Counted from the stretch's first letter, positions 21,191 to 31,540 are shown. The stretch: DNA of 48,293 nucleotides from Penium margaritaceum (GCA_023375785.1 SZWC01000507.1:128685-176977); one strand, 5' to 3'. Notes: a model not told the origin generated them from the letters alone. Numbers and translations are program-made.

Positions 21191-23020
21191 GTGCCTGAGG
21201 GACGCTGGATGGAAGCCATGGAAAAGTGTTGGACGCTGACGCTCCAGAATGTGATACGCACCAGGGTGGCGACAGCGGTTGCGGAAGCACACTGGACCGT
21301 GGTGCGAGAAAAAGGAATGCGTCTCAAGCAAGAAGAGGTGCGACACTGGGCCAAGAAGGCAGCGGAAGTACGCCAAGAAGACAAGAGCAGGAGGGAGGCG
21401 GAGGTGGAAGAGGCCCGTGAGTATTCCCAACCCACCCCTCAGTCGCAGCAGATGCAAGAACACCTGCGGAAAGAATGGGAAGAGGAGGCAGCTGAAACAG
21501 AACGGGCGGCCGCAGAGGCCGCGGTGATAGAGGCCCGATTAGCCAAGGAGCAGGAAGCGGTGGCTAAGGCAGATACGGAAGCTGCAGAGAAACTCATAAG
21601 AGAAATCATGGGTGAAGCAGAAGCAGCGGCGGCAGTGGCGGAAGTAGAGGTAGCTACAGCAGCAGCAGCAGCGGCAACGGCACAAGAGAAAGAGGTAGCA
21701 GTAGCGGTAGCAGAGGCAACGGCAGCAACGACAGAGGAGGCAGCAGCAGTAGCAGCCAAGGAGGCACAGGTAGCTACAGGAACACAGGCAACCGCGGAGG
21801 CGGCCGGAACAGGAGCAGGTAGCACAGCGGCAGAGACAGCAAGGGAAACGACCATAGCCAAAGCCGCGGCGAGGCAGGTAGCAGTAGAAGGAGAAAAGCA
21901 GATGGGGAAGAGGTACAAAGCTGGTGCCAAGTGCAACCTCCCGGAGCCATCCGCTGGCTCCCTCCGGTGGAAGGCACAACTCCAGGCCCGAGCGGCGGCA
22001 ATAGTGCAGAAAGCAATAGCATCGCTAAGCCAGACCAGGACAATAGCGCCGGCAGCAGACACTAGCCGAAGTAAGGAGCCGGGGCAGACTCTCCCGGAGG
22101 AGACCACTCCTGCCCCAAAAGGAAAGAGGAAGGCGGAAGAGGCATCGGCCGCGGAGCCACGGAAGGGGAAACAACCTTGTGCACATGAAGGCCTCAGCTC
22201 CAACGTTACTCCGGAACAGCTAGTGCAAGCCCAGCGGGAGGCCGCACAGGCAGCAGAGCTCCTGATGGAAGTTTTCCGCAAAGTCCAGATGCCAGCGGAG
22301 ATGGTGCCTGCCCCACTGCGGCCTGTCTTGGGAGAAACCGCCACAGCAGCCATACGCAAAGGGGCGGAAAAGAGGGGACGCACGGAGAAAGAGGTGGCAG
22401 TGATGGTGGTTTCCGAAATCAGTGAGTCGCCGGGAGGCTCGGAAGAGGAACAGCCCATCACACGCAGCCAGGGATTACTACGGGCTCCGGGAGCGGCTGC
22501 ACACAAAAAGGAGGAGGTGATTGAGCTGCACCGCGTTGGTGGACGCGGCAGACGACCGAGCGGCCCCGCTAAGAGCAGGCTGCGAGATCAGTGGGATGAA
22601 GGAGAACTTTGAGCGGTTGGAATCCTTTGGCTCTTCCCTGCACCTGATTCTTGGGACAAAGAGCCGCCGGTCTACGATGAAGAGAACCGCAAAAAGTTCG
22701 AGGTGATGAAAGCGGAGCAGGATGGGAGGCAAGCATGCGGATTGTCGGCAAGAATGCCGGAGACAAAGCAAAAGCCGGGGGAAGCAGTGACAGAGAAAGC
22801 GGGGAGGAAGGGGTCCATGGAGACGCAGGACTGGCGGATCTGGCAGACCGTCCACATCCTTCTCTGTGCCAGCAGCAAGGAGCAGCAGAAAGCAAAGGCA
22901 CAGAAGGTGTACATGGATCTGGAAACACGAGTGGGTGTGGAATTCAACCGGAGGAAAAAGGACGACCTAGCCCGTCTGTGTGAGCAGTATGCATGGGAGG
23001 ACGCCCTCTATGGAGAATAA
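21191..23020 (+). pseudogene. Ala/Glu-rich coiled-coil region of the gypsy polyprotein
   Basis: Same frame (2) as the preceding ORF, from which it is separated by TAA 21158-21160. An internal TGA at 22610-22612 splits it again before the final TAA at 23018-23020. The first 75 residues are charged and helical. About residues 85-230 are a long Ala/Glu/Val stretch encoded by imperfect GCN repeats (21600-21850), typical of a coiled coil or single alpha-helix. A basic cluster KGKRKAEEASAAEPRKGKQP resembles a bipartite nuclear localisation signal. The last part (22703-23020) is charged, with a WxxWQTVHILL patch. No enzymatic motif is seen. It could be a structural or nuclear-import spacer; this is inference. 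Confidence 0.6.
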
Positions 23021-23067
23021 CTCCGCGCGTCTTGTGGGTACCCCCACCCACGTTGTAGAGGGCAATT

Positions 23068-24324
23068 GTGGAGACCTACCACCGCCATCACCACACTGGT
23101 ACGCAGGTGCTGAGGGATCACCTGATGCCCATCATCCACGTACCGAACATGGCGGCTATCATCAAAGACGTGGTGCAGAAATGCGCCCCCTGCGAACGAG
23201 CGCGGAAAACCACACTGCGGGACCAGCCGTTGTTCCAGCCCTCCCCTATCGGCGAACCTCTGGAGAAGATCATCATCGACTTCCACGGCCCCCGCGCGCA
23301 CCGCGACCAAGGGAACCGATACTGGATTGCAGTGGTGGACCACTTCACGAAGTTCCTCTAGGTCCGCGTTGTGCCCAACAAGAACTCAGCCACCGCGGCA
23401 AGGTTCATCCACGAGGAAATCTTTCACCGCTTTGGTGGGTGCAGCGTAGTGCACAGCAACAACGGCACAGAGTTCATGGGGGCTTTCAGAGAGGAGCTGA
23501 AGGAGTGGGGGGTCCGCCATGTACACTCCGGGCGGTACCGGCCAGAGTCCCAAGGGCAAGTGGAGCGAGTGCATGAAATACTGGAGCGAGCAGTGGCCAC
23601 CGTGGAGGGCAACAGCTGGACTGAGAAACTGAGGAAGACGGCGCACTTCATCAACACAACACTCAGCCGAGCAACCTCCTTCTCACCCCACATGCTACTC
23701 TTCGGACAACCACCGCGGGCGGCGATGGGCATGCCCCAGAAGCCGCTAAGGCTACCACTTGCTCCGGAGGAGCAAGAGAAGCTCTCGGAGGAGGAGAAGG
23801 ACAAGGAGGTCGCGGAATGGTTCTGCGAGCGCTGTGAAAGGACCAAGGCCATGCGGGCACAGGCACAGTTGAGGGGCTCCGTTGCAGCCTGGCGCGGATG
23901 CGATGCGGACAACCGACGGCTGAACCATGGGCCCATCAAGGAGGGCCACTTGGTGTATCTCCGCCCCTTCCCCAGTGCGGGGCGAGAGGCAGGGGAGCCG
24001 CGGGAGGTGTACCGCGTGGCTAGCGTTGAAGCGGGGCAAGTGTGGCTAGAAGGACCGGAAGGGTTCAGTGACCGCAGTTACCCGGCCACGGAATTTGTAC
24101 TGCTGCCACCAGCATGGCAAACGCACATCCCCGGGACGGGAGGTCGCCTGCCACCTCTGGGACAGCGGAAGGGCTCGCGGGGATGGAGAGTGGAGGAGGT
24201 GTTGGACGTCTGCGAAAGGCAGGTGTTGCAACAAGAGCAAGAATGGAGCGGGGAACCAGAGGAGATTGAGGAGGAGGAGTCCGATGTCCGCGAACTAGCC
24301 ACGGAGGAAGTGAGGAAGGAATAA
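23068..24324 (+). pseudogene. Gypsy integrase (HHCC, DDE core, C-terminal domain), inactivated
   Basis: Integrase inserts element cDNA into the genome. The N-terminal zinc-binding part shows the His cluster and a C-x2-C (KCAPCERARK). The core has the first Asp in IIIDFHGP (GAC 23278-23280). The second catalytic position reads VHSNNGTEF, with Asn (AAC 23458-23460) where the family has Asp, and Glu follows in GQVERVHE (GAG 23563-23565) with about 35-residue spacing. A TAG at 23359-23361 interrupts the core. The C-terminal part (VYLRPF...VYRVASVEAGQVWLEGPEGF) resembles the GPY/F module of gypsy integrases. It ends at TAA 24322-24324, after which the frame continues as a Q/E-rich stretch. The listed start is a GTG; the frame is open slightly upstream. 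Confidence 0.92.
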
Positions 24325-24459
24325 TGGCACGAGCCGCTGCGGCGGGAGCAACATCAAGAGCAGCAGGAGGAAAGACGGCAAGAGCAGAGAGAGCAGCAGG
24401 ACCGGAGAAAGGAGTCTCAAGGTAGGCTTGAGCCATAGCCCGAGCGGACCCCAGCGGGG

Positions 24460-26524
24460 GTGTCCCAGCAACAACCTCATAAAACACCACCGCGTACTAA
24501 GGTGCCGATGAGCCCTAAGGCCCTGGCTGACTACACCGATCCGTGTGTATGGTGCGGAGAAGATGTCCTTGCTGAGCCACTCCTAAAGGTGGTGTGCCGG
24601 GTGTGCGGGAATCCCGCGCACCAGTATGCCGGCGGAACCTCCAAGACTTGCATCGGACAAAACCGCACCTGCCTACGATGCCTGAAGGAGGCTGCTGAGA
24701 AGGAGGCCGCAAAGAAAAAGGATGAGGAAGAGGGAGTAGGACCCGGCGCTGGGGGAGCACCACCCCACGGGAGGTGGGACCCAGAAGGGGAGGAGAAGGA
24801 GGAGGAGGAAGAAGAAGAATGGCCACCTGAGCGAAGAAGAGGTCCGCGCTCCGTTTTTGGAGCCACGATGAGGCAGTGGCAGGCAGAGGGACGGGTCGCG
24901 GCAGAGGAAAGAAGGAGGAAGGAACTGGAGGAGAAGAAATGTGCTCAATGCGGCCAGTGGTGGGGAGTGGTAGTGCAGGATTGTGGCAGATGCCTTCGCA
25001 AGATCTGCACCGGTTGCCTAGCACCACCTCGTGATGGACGCGGAGGGCGAAGCGGGGCTGCGGTATGCAGGAGGTGTAGGGAGGAAATCGAGAAGCAACG
25101 AGGAGTTTGCAAGGCACCTTGATTGAATGAGGAAGGGGAAGAGGAAGAACCGGAGGAAGAGGAGGGACCGGGAATGGAAGGGCACCAATCCGAGGCATGC
25201 CCCACATGCTTAAAGATGGTGGAGGATGGGGAAAGGTGTGCTTTCTGCACAAGATCCGCACACCGCAAATGCCTGGTGGCGGGCAGCTCTGCCTGGGAGG
25301 GCCAATGTCACCAATGCGTTGGCAATGAGCTCCTTGAGACAGACTGCTACCTCAGCTTCATCGTGGAAACCCAAGAACCTGCATGCATTGCCTGCCGTGA
25401 AGGGATGGNAAAATGTGCAAGGCATGCTGGCTCTCGTAACAAGATTGCGGTAGAGCGTGGGGTGGCGCAGAATCCAGCTGCGGTGAAGGAAAAGGCCGGG
25501 AAAGTTGCCGCCAGGAAGCAGAAATCAACGGTGACCTTTCTACGGCAATTGGAAACAATGGCCGCGGAGGCGCCAAGAAGGGGCGGGATAGCAAGGTGAG
25601 AATCCGCGGTGGAGAGAAAACATGTGCCGAGCCGCAGAGAAGCGGGAGTGAAGCAGGAGTGTCGGACGTGCAAGGACACACGTCGGCAAAACTGGACATC
25701 AGGAAGAGGGCGGCAGGAGCTCGGCCAATGAAAGACCAGGGTCTGCGGCGGTAATCAAGGAAGAGGAAAACCGGGAGGACGCACCGTGCGAAGACGAAGA
25801 TTCAAGGAAGAACACAAGATCGCGCGCACCCAAGCCACGGAGTAGAGGAAGAAGCAAGTAGTAGAACANTGCTTTCTGCACAAGATCCGCACACCGCAAA
25901 TGCCTGGTGGCGGGCAGCTCTGCCTGGGAGGGCCAATGTCACCAATGCGTTGGCAATGAGCTCCTTGAGACAGACTGCTACCTCAGCTTCATCGTGGAAA
26001 CCCAAGAACCTGCATGCATTGCCTGCCGTGAAGGGATGGTGGAGTTCGGCAAGGGATGTGGCATGTGCTTGAAGATGTGCCACCAGCGATGCGGCAATAG
26101 GGGCAAGGAAGGAGTGTGGACATGCCACCAATGCTTAGCCCGGCCCAGAAAAGAAGATTGAGGTGCAAAAAACTCCGGGCTGCATTGCTACGGAGACGGA
26201 TGTATGGGAATCGTCACAGGGACGGTATGCCACTGTGAGTACTGCGGAGGATGGGCTCACGCGCAGTGTGCTACAGAGGTGGGAAGGAATGAGGAAGGGC
26301 AGATGGTGTACCGCTGCACCAGTTGCAGGACATATGAACGGATCCCGTATTGCGCGACCTGCAAAAGAAGATTGGGTGCAGAGGACATCACTACAGGAGC
26401 CCGATGTGAGGGGTGCCAACTGTATGTACATCAGGAGTGCTCCGCGAGATATCAACGAGAGGGCGGAGAGGTGGAGACGTACTGCCGCCCCTGCCAGCGA
26501 TGGCAGCGGCCGGGTCCCTCATGA
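24460..26524 (+). pseudogene. Post-integrase ORF with six Cys/His zinc modules, four PHD-type
   Basis: Sits inside the element between integrase and the 3' LTR, and starts in the integrase frame. Six eight-ligand modules: 24544-24681 (C4-H-C3 order, atypical H-x9-C); 24940-25077 (eight Cys); 25198-25317 (C-x2-C-x9-C-x2-C-x4-H-x2-C-x11-C-x2-C); 26015-26134 (C-x2-C-x10-C-x2-C-x4-H-x2-C-x10-C-x2-C); 26186-26326; and 26351-26494. The last four have canonical C4HC3 PHD spacing, apart from C-x4-C at the start of module five. Modules one and two are joined by an acidic Glu-rich linker. TGA codons at 25120-25122 and 26159-26161 interrupt one otherwise continuous frame, and an assembly artefact (25409-25869) splits module three from module four. 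PHD fingers commonly read histone H3 tails, so chromatin targeting of integration is an attractive inference. RNA or protein binding is the alternative. Confidence 0.8.
25239..26039. other. Probable assembly artefact: misplaced LTR fragment between duplicated contig ends
   Basis: Bases 25239-25408 recur identically by eye at 25870-26039. The 459 bp between the two n characters (25410-25868) match 3' LTR bases 26742-27199 almost exactly. This is what results when a gap is filled with an LTR contig and two overlapping contig ends are not merged. Taking one copy out reduces the element by 631 bp and joins modules three and four of the zinc ORF. Confidence 0.8.
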
Positions 26525-26570
26525 AAGTTCACACGCCTGTTGCGCTAAGGAGACTCTAGGAGAGAGTCTT

Positions 26571-26591
26571 GAAAAGGGGGGGGGGTGGGGG
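26571..26591 (+). other. Gypsy polypurine tract
   Basis: A purine run (GAAAAGGGGGGGGGGTGGGGG) six bases before the 3' LTR start, so its offset from the LTR is slightly larger than usual. Expected plus-strand primer. Confidence 0.7.
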
Positions 26592-26597
26592 CATCAG

Positions 26598-27993
26598 TGT
26601 CAGGCGGAGATCCACCGCATCTCTGCAGAGGAGAAGATGGATCCGCGGAAGAAAATCGCAGCAACCCACAAGTCCGTGGAAAGTGGCGGCCGCGACTAGA
26701 GATCCGCGGAGGAGGATGAAGGGGAGACCGCGGAGTACTAGAAAATGTGCAAGGCATGCTGGCTCTCGTAACAAGATTGCGGTAGAGCGTGGGGTGGCGC
26801 AGAATCCAGCTGCGGTGAAGGAAAAGGCCGGGAAAGTTGCCGCCAGGAAGCAGAAATCAACGGTGACCTTTCTACGGCAATTGGAAACAATGGCCGCGGA
26901 GGCGCCAAGAAGGGGCGGGATAGCAAGGTGAGAATCCGCGGTGGAGAGAAAACATGTGCCGAGCCGCAGAGAAGCGGGAGTGAAGCAGGAGNTCGGACGT
27001 GCAAGGACACACGTCGGCAAAACTGGACATCAGGAAGAGGGCGGCAGGAGCTCGGCCAATGAAAGACCAGGGTCTGCGGCGGTAATCAAGGAAGAGGAAA
27101 ACCGGGAGGACGCACCGTGCGAAGACGAAGATTCAAGGAAGAACACAAGATCGCGCGCACCCAAGCCACGGAGTAGAGGAAGAAGCAAGTAGTAGAACAA
27201 GGAAGTGTGGAAGCAATCTGGTGTGTGGTGGAAAGGACGAGACCCGCGATGCGTGTAGCGTACCGCGCGGAGTCCAAGGTAGAGGAAAGAGTGTAGTAGG
27301 AGAAGACTTAGGGAGCTAGGTGTGGTGAATATAAAGTAGTAATGCAGCGGAGAGAAAACGTGTGCTGACCCTTTGTCTGATCTTGTGCAATTTGAGTTAA
27401 TGCAAGCCTGCTTTCCACTTATGAGCCCGAAGTCCTGACTTGTTGAGAATCAGATTGCCACCTTCTGTCTCATTAATCCGCGCAAGTGTTAGTCTGGTTC
27501 ACACTCCCGTTTCCCTTCTGAGATCCGCAGCTGTTCAAGGAGCTGTAAGAGTGCCCTCCGCAGAGGTATTCCGCGGAGGACGAATACTTCTCCCCCGAGT
27601 GTGTGCGGAGCATACTGCTCCATCAGTCCCCAATCCTGAGCCCAGCAAAGGATTCCGCTGAGAACTGTCACTACCAGGGAACGTAAGTTGGGTGAAGGGT
27701 GCTGCCGGCGACTCCGCGGCCTTGCGCACGGCCACGGAACGGGGTTCTGCGGGCATAGGAGTCAGAGGCCACCAGGTGGCAGACTCTCGTGCCGGCAAAG
27801 AGNGAGCCGCGGAGCACTGCCCACGAGCGGGACCCAGAGGGTGTGAAGCATCCGCGGAAGATCAGGAGAGATAGCGGAGGAGCAGCCAGTGTGTGCTGCA
27901 CGGAACCGCGGAACAGCAGAGTCGCAGAGCAGACCAGACGCGAAATTAGAGAGCGCGGAAGGAACACAATGCACGGCAAAATTGGGGGCATCA
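26598..27993 (+). repeat. Gypsy 3' LTR
   Basis: Direct repeat of 12062-13455, ending CATCA and followed by target duplication AGAGA (27994-27998). It has n at 26992 (two bases missing relative to the other copies) and at 27803 (one base). TATAAA at 27330-27335. Confidence 0.95.
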
Positions 27994-28149
27994 AGAGAAC
28001 ATTGGAGCAAGCCCGGGAAAGGTGGAGCAAGCCAGCATATGGTGGAGCAAGCAAGAGAACGGTGGAGCGACTTAGAGAAAGCTGGAGCAAGCCATAGAAA
28101 GGTGGAGGAAGCAAGAGAACGGTGGAGCAAACAAGAGAACGGTTGAGCA
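27994..28149. repeat. 20-bp minisatellite array, block 2
   Basis: About eight monomers between the gypsy 3' LTR and the copia A2 element, same orientation as block 1. It starts with the gypsy duplication AGAGA and ends with the copia duplication GAGCA (28145-28149). Confidence 0.95.
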
Positions 28150-28849
28150 TGTTGGCCTGAGGATGAGTGTGCACCCTGGAGGGTCCCTGGCAGTCGCTGG
28201 TTCACACCACCAACTGTTTTTGGAGAGACTGAAATTGTGGAGGCAACTGGTTCCAAGGATGGCAGAAAACTGGTCACAGAGTGAGGCAATAGTTTTGGCC
28301 TGAATTGACTGGGAATGAATACTTGATCAAGGCTCACAAGCAGTGGCATTTTATAGCCACTGATCTAAGCTTTCCAGTACACCAAAGCATGCCAGATTTG
28401 AAGCTTCCTAGCAGATTCTATGGCTTCTAGAGTGCCTATTGGTAGGCTGTCCTTTTTCTCACCTAGGAAGGCATGCCTTCCTTCCTCTAGAAGATTCTGT
28501 CCCTTCCTAGATTCCTCAGCTTGCTTCTAGTAGGAGGGAAGGTGTCCAGAAGACGTAGACACATCTAGATGACTTGTAGGACAAGTCAGCCCTTCTAGAA
28601 GGTGTGCCACCTTCCTGGACCCTTCATGGCCTTCTAGAAACTTAAAGAAGAACTCTAGAGGTTGTGCTAGCTTCCTGGTATCTATTTTCCACCTCCCTTG
28701 AGGCAGGGCAGAGATTGATGCTGTGGGATTTGAACCCAGGCCCCTGCCTCCAGAGGTGGACACCATTAGCCACAAAGCCACTACGGCTTGTCTTTGTGGT
28801 GTTCCTTTTTGGAGTCACTCCTGCCATGGTGAGGAGCATCACTCCAACA
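28150..28849 (-). repeat. Copia A2 3' LTR
   Basis: 700 bp, reverse complement of the family A LTR. B-box-like GGTTCAAATCC at 28726-28736 (minus) and A-box-like segment at 28770-28780 (minus). The TATA box with flanking CAGTGGC/GCCACTG lies near 28341-28362, and TTCTAGAA motifs are present. Confidence 0.95.
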
Positions 28850-28861
28850 ATCTCCCCCTTT
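28850..28861 (-). other. Polypurine tract of copia A2
   Basis: On the minus strand this reads as a purine run (AAAGGGGGAGAT) directly before the 3' LTR. Confidence 0.8.
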
Positions 28862-28888
28862 CGAATCACCCATGGCAGCCGTCCATGC

Positions 28889-29432
28889 TCAACATGCAAT
28901 TGAAGAGCCTTTCTCCTCATGGGAGGCAAGCTCATAGTTTATTGCTTCCTCCCACTCAGGTCCATCCTTCTTTTGCAGTGCCTCCTTCAGGCTCCTCTTG
29001 CGTGAAGAAGACTTGTGCGAACCCAGTCCAAATGTCCTTGTCGGTATTGTACCTTTTCTTCCTTCTTTGCACACGGCTGCTTGTGCGGGGCTCTCAAGGC
29101 GGTTGTTGTTGTTGTCCGCTTTCGGTGCCATCCTCTACAAGCGCCTGCTCCCCCTCTCTTGGAGATATTGGAGACATTGGTTGACTCCCTGCCTCCACAT
29201 CCATCTCCGGTGCTTTGGATTCTTCATCCAAACTGGTTGAAACAAATTCTGTCGCTCGTCCATCCCTTGGACGATCCTCTCTGGCTGGTGCTACTGCAAG
29301 GATGTCACCCTCATTCACGTCGACCAGCGTCTCCCCCTCAAGTAGTGGCAGCCACTCCCCCCTTTTGGAGAGACCTGCCTCCTTGTTTGTCCCACGGCTT
29401 TTCTTGTCGAACGTGAGGGCGGGACTCCGCAC
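28889..29432 (-). pseudogene. Copia A2 pol linker between integrase and RT, with RT start
   Basis: Two overlapping minus-strand frames carry the region after integrase: a Glu/Pro/Ser-rich linker beginning MRSPALTFDKKSRG (29432 leftwards) and then KEALQKKDGPEWEEAINYE (ending near 28889), the motif that immediately precedes copia RT. The expected RT core does not follow. The sequence instead passes into bases matching the end of RNase H in copy A1 (around 985-1040) and then the polypurine tract. A frameshift separates the two frames. The deletion removes the catalytic RT and all of RNase H. Confidence 0.8.
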
Positions 29433-30578
29433 AATCTGCTGCCTCCTTGGGTCAAAAAGCCGGGAGCCTTAGTTTTGCTCTCATATCCAAGGAAAATACA
29501 CCGGCGGGTACGCGGGTACATCTTGCTCCGTCCCTCACGTGCCTGCACCATTGCATGTGCAACACAACCAAACGTGCGGAGGTGACCTACCGCCGGCTTC
29601 CTCCTGCTCCACACCTCTTGTGGCGTCTTCCACACCTTGCTCTCCCTGTCGTTCAGCGGCTTGGTCAGCATGAGATTCATGATGTATGCTACTGTCCTTG
29701 CCGTCTCTGTCTAACACCATTGTGTAAGGCCGGCGTCGCTCAACATGGATCGCACCACGTTAAGGATTGTGCGATTTGCTCTCTCTGCAATGCCATTCAG
29801 TTGTGGGGAGTGTGGAGTTGTTTTCTTCCACTCAATCCCCTTGCTCTTCATCCACGCAAGGCATCCCGCATATTCACCATGGTTGTCACTCCGGAATGCC
29901 TTTACCTTCAACTCTGTTTGCCGCTCTACATCAGCCACAAAATCTTGCATGCATGCAAGGACCTCACTCTTCCACTTCATTGGGTAGAGGTAGAGTTTCC
30001 GGCTGTGGTCATCAATGAAGGTGAGGAAGTAGCAAGCTCTGCTGATGGAGCTCTCAAGTGGTCCACACACATCTGTGTGTACCACGGCCAGTTTTGCCGA
30101 TGTACGCGTCCCCTTGGCGACAAACCGTTGCCGAGCTGATTTGCCAATGATGCATGGCTCACACACGGTCCCCTTGGTTCCATCAAGGCCGCTGATTTGG
30201 AGATCCCGCACCATTTCCCTCTTAGACATCTCCTTTACTGTTGATGGGAAATGTGGCAGAGTTGGCGGTGCCATAGGTCCAGGTCTCCTCCATCCTTCGT
30301 TGCAAGATTGGCGGCGTTGGACTCCACCCGGCAGCTGAGGATCTTTGCACGTAGCAAGTACAAGTCGTCCTCCCTCTCGGCACGCGCAATCACCTCACCT
30401 TTGCCCTCCTTGCAGATGACGGCCTCCTTCTTTGTGAAGAGCACCTTAAGTCCCTTGTCGGTAAGTCAGCCGACGGAGAGCAGGTTTGCCCCAAAGTTGG
30501 GTATATGCGGCACATCGTAGATTGTGCTTGTGACAGGTTTTCCATCCACAATTGACTCAATGCGGACGTTACCCTCAC
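29315..30578 (-). pseudogene. Copia A2 integrase with pre-integrase zinc domain, broken
   Basis: Minus-strand integrase of the copia polyprotein. The GAG-pre-integrase segment (30235-30444: VLFTKKEAVI..., LWHRQLCHIS) carries the His pair, and CEPC follows in the next frame. The core (29711-30274) retains Asp in VVHTDVCGPL, Asp in FRSDNHGEYAG and Glu in NGIAERANRT, so the DDE residues survive. Relative to copy A4, it has a TGA near 30470, a frameshift after LCHIS, a TAG in place of Trp after LTQ (near 29713), and a further frameshift after FLGYESKTKA. The C-terminal part (29315-29680) has the family's HLRTFGCVAHAMV motif. Confidence 0.88.
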
Positions 30579-31540
30579 CGGCGACCACCTCTATTTTTTC
30601 CATTGGCCAACATCATGCATCTCTCCAAGGCGCCGTAGGTGACAAATGCCGCCTTGTTGCATTGCGTGTGGCGGCCTGATCCGGAGTCAATGACGGCAAC
30701 TCTCGGATCCTTCAAGTTGGTGGAGTTGTACGCCATAAGGGCGTGCTCATCTTTCTTCCCGCCCCGCTGCGACCAATCTGTTTTCTTCTTGGGATAGTTG
30801 CGCGCGTAGTGGCCCTCCTTGCCGCAGTTGAAGTACTCCCCTTTCTTGTCACCCTTCTTGGTGCCCTGTTTGGCACCCTTCGACTTGTGGCCTTGGCCTC
30901 CACTTTGAGGATGAACCGTGTAAGCTGAACTTGATGCCGCTGCACTCTCTTGACCGCCATGTTGGATCCACTCATTACGTATGTGCTGAGCAACCTTCGG
31001 GTACTTCAACTTATCCAAAGGCCAGCCACCAAGGACTGTGATCATGGGACTCCAACTTTCTAGCAAGGCCAGAAGGAGGATCATAGCTTGCAACTGAGAG
31101 TCGACCTCCCAACCAGTGGCCACGCACTCTGCTGCAAGCGACTCAATCTGCTGCATGATCTCCATGACGTTGTCGCCTTTATTGGCTCGGAGGGTGACGA
31201 ACCGTTTGAAGATGAAAAGTTGATTGGCAAGGTTGCTTGACTAGTAGATGGAGCATAGTTCTGACCATGCTTTTTCCGCCAGGGTGCATCATTGGATGTG
31301 CCCAAGTTGTGGTGGGTATAGCGCGGACACAAGGAGCGCCAATGCCTTTTTGTTGCGCTTTTTGTATGCCTACTTCACCTCAGCCATTGCAGTCTCCGGC
31401 GGAGCAGTCTCATCACCTTTTACAAGCTCAAGCAGTCCATTGTTGTTGAGGAAGACCTCAAACAGCCACCTCCACAAGGCAAAGCCTGTCCCATCAAACG
31501 TAAGGACAGCGCGGCTGATCTCTTGCTCGCTGGTTGCCAT
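30575..31540 (-). pseudogene. Copia A2 Gag and protease, broken
   Basis: Gag starts at ATG 31540 (minus) with MATSEQEISRAVLTFDGTGF, the copia Gag start. TAG at 31370-31372 replaces the Glu codon of copy A4. The frame recovers to FKRFVTLRANKGDN and beyond. The zinc knuckle (30794-30835) reads YFNCGKEGHYARNY, so both outer Cys ligands are Tyr. Protease keeps its DSGSG motif (Asp codon 30686-30688). A one-base insertion near 30600 shifts the frame before the protease C-terminus. Both Cys to Tyr changes are G to A transitions. Confidence 0.88.

Larger units (their letters stand above)
12062..27993 (+). mobile_element. Giant Ty3/gypsy retrotransposon with duplicated protease and PHD-type zinc modules
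   Basis: A complete LTR-to-LTR element inserted in the minisatellite. AGAGA precedes the 5' LTR (12057-12061) and follows the 3' LTR (27994-27998), and removing the element plus one AGAGA restores a normal monomer. LTRs are about 1.4 kb with TG...CA ends. Domain order is Gag, PR, RT, RNase H, second PR, P/T-rich linker, helical and coiled-coil region, integrase, acidic linker, and six zinc modules. RT and RNase H preceding integrase define the Ty3/gypsy order. It spans 15.9 kb as assembled, about 15.3 kb if the duplication at 25239-26039 is artefactual. Stops, a frameshift and an integrase active-site change show that this copy is not autonomous. Confidence 0.96.

Noticed and set aside
21439..22506. 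355-codon minus-strand Ser/Ala-rich ORF
   Set aside because: Antisense shadow of the GCN-rich coiled-coil coding region; no domain and no context.
22980..23576. 198-codon plus ORF (frame 3) over the integrase start
   Set aside because: Overlaps the recognisable integrase zinc domain and core in frame 1; composition is that of a shifted frame.
24460..26524. PHD-type ORF as a host chromatin gene that the element merely landed beside
   Set aside because: It lies between integrase and the polypurine tract, inside LTRs sharing one target duplication, and continues the integrase frame.
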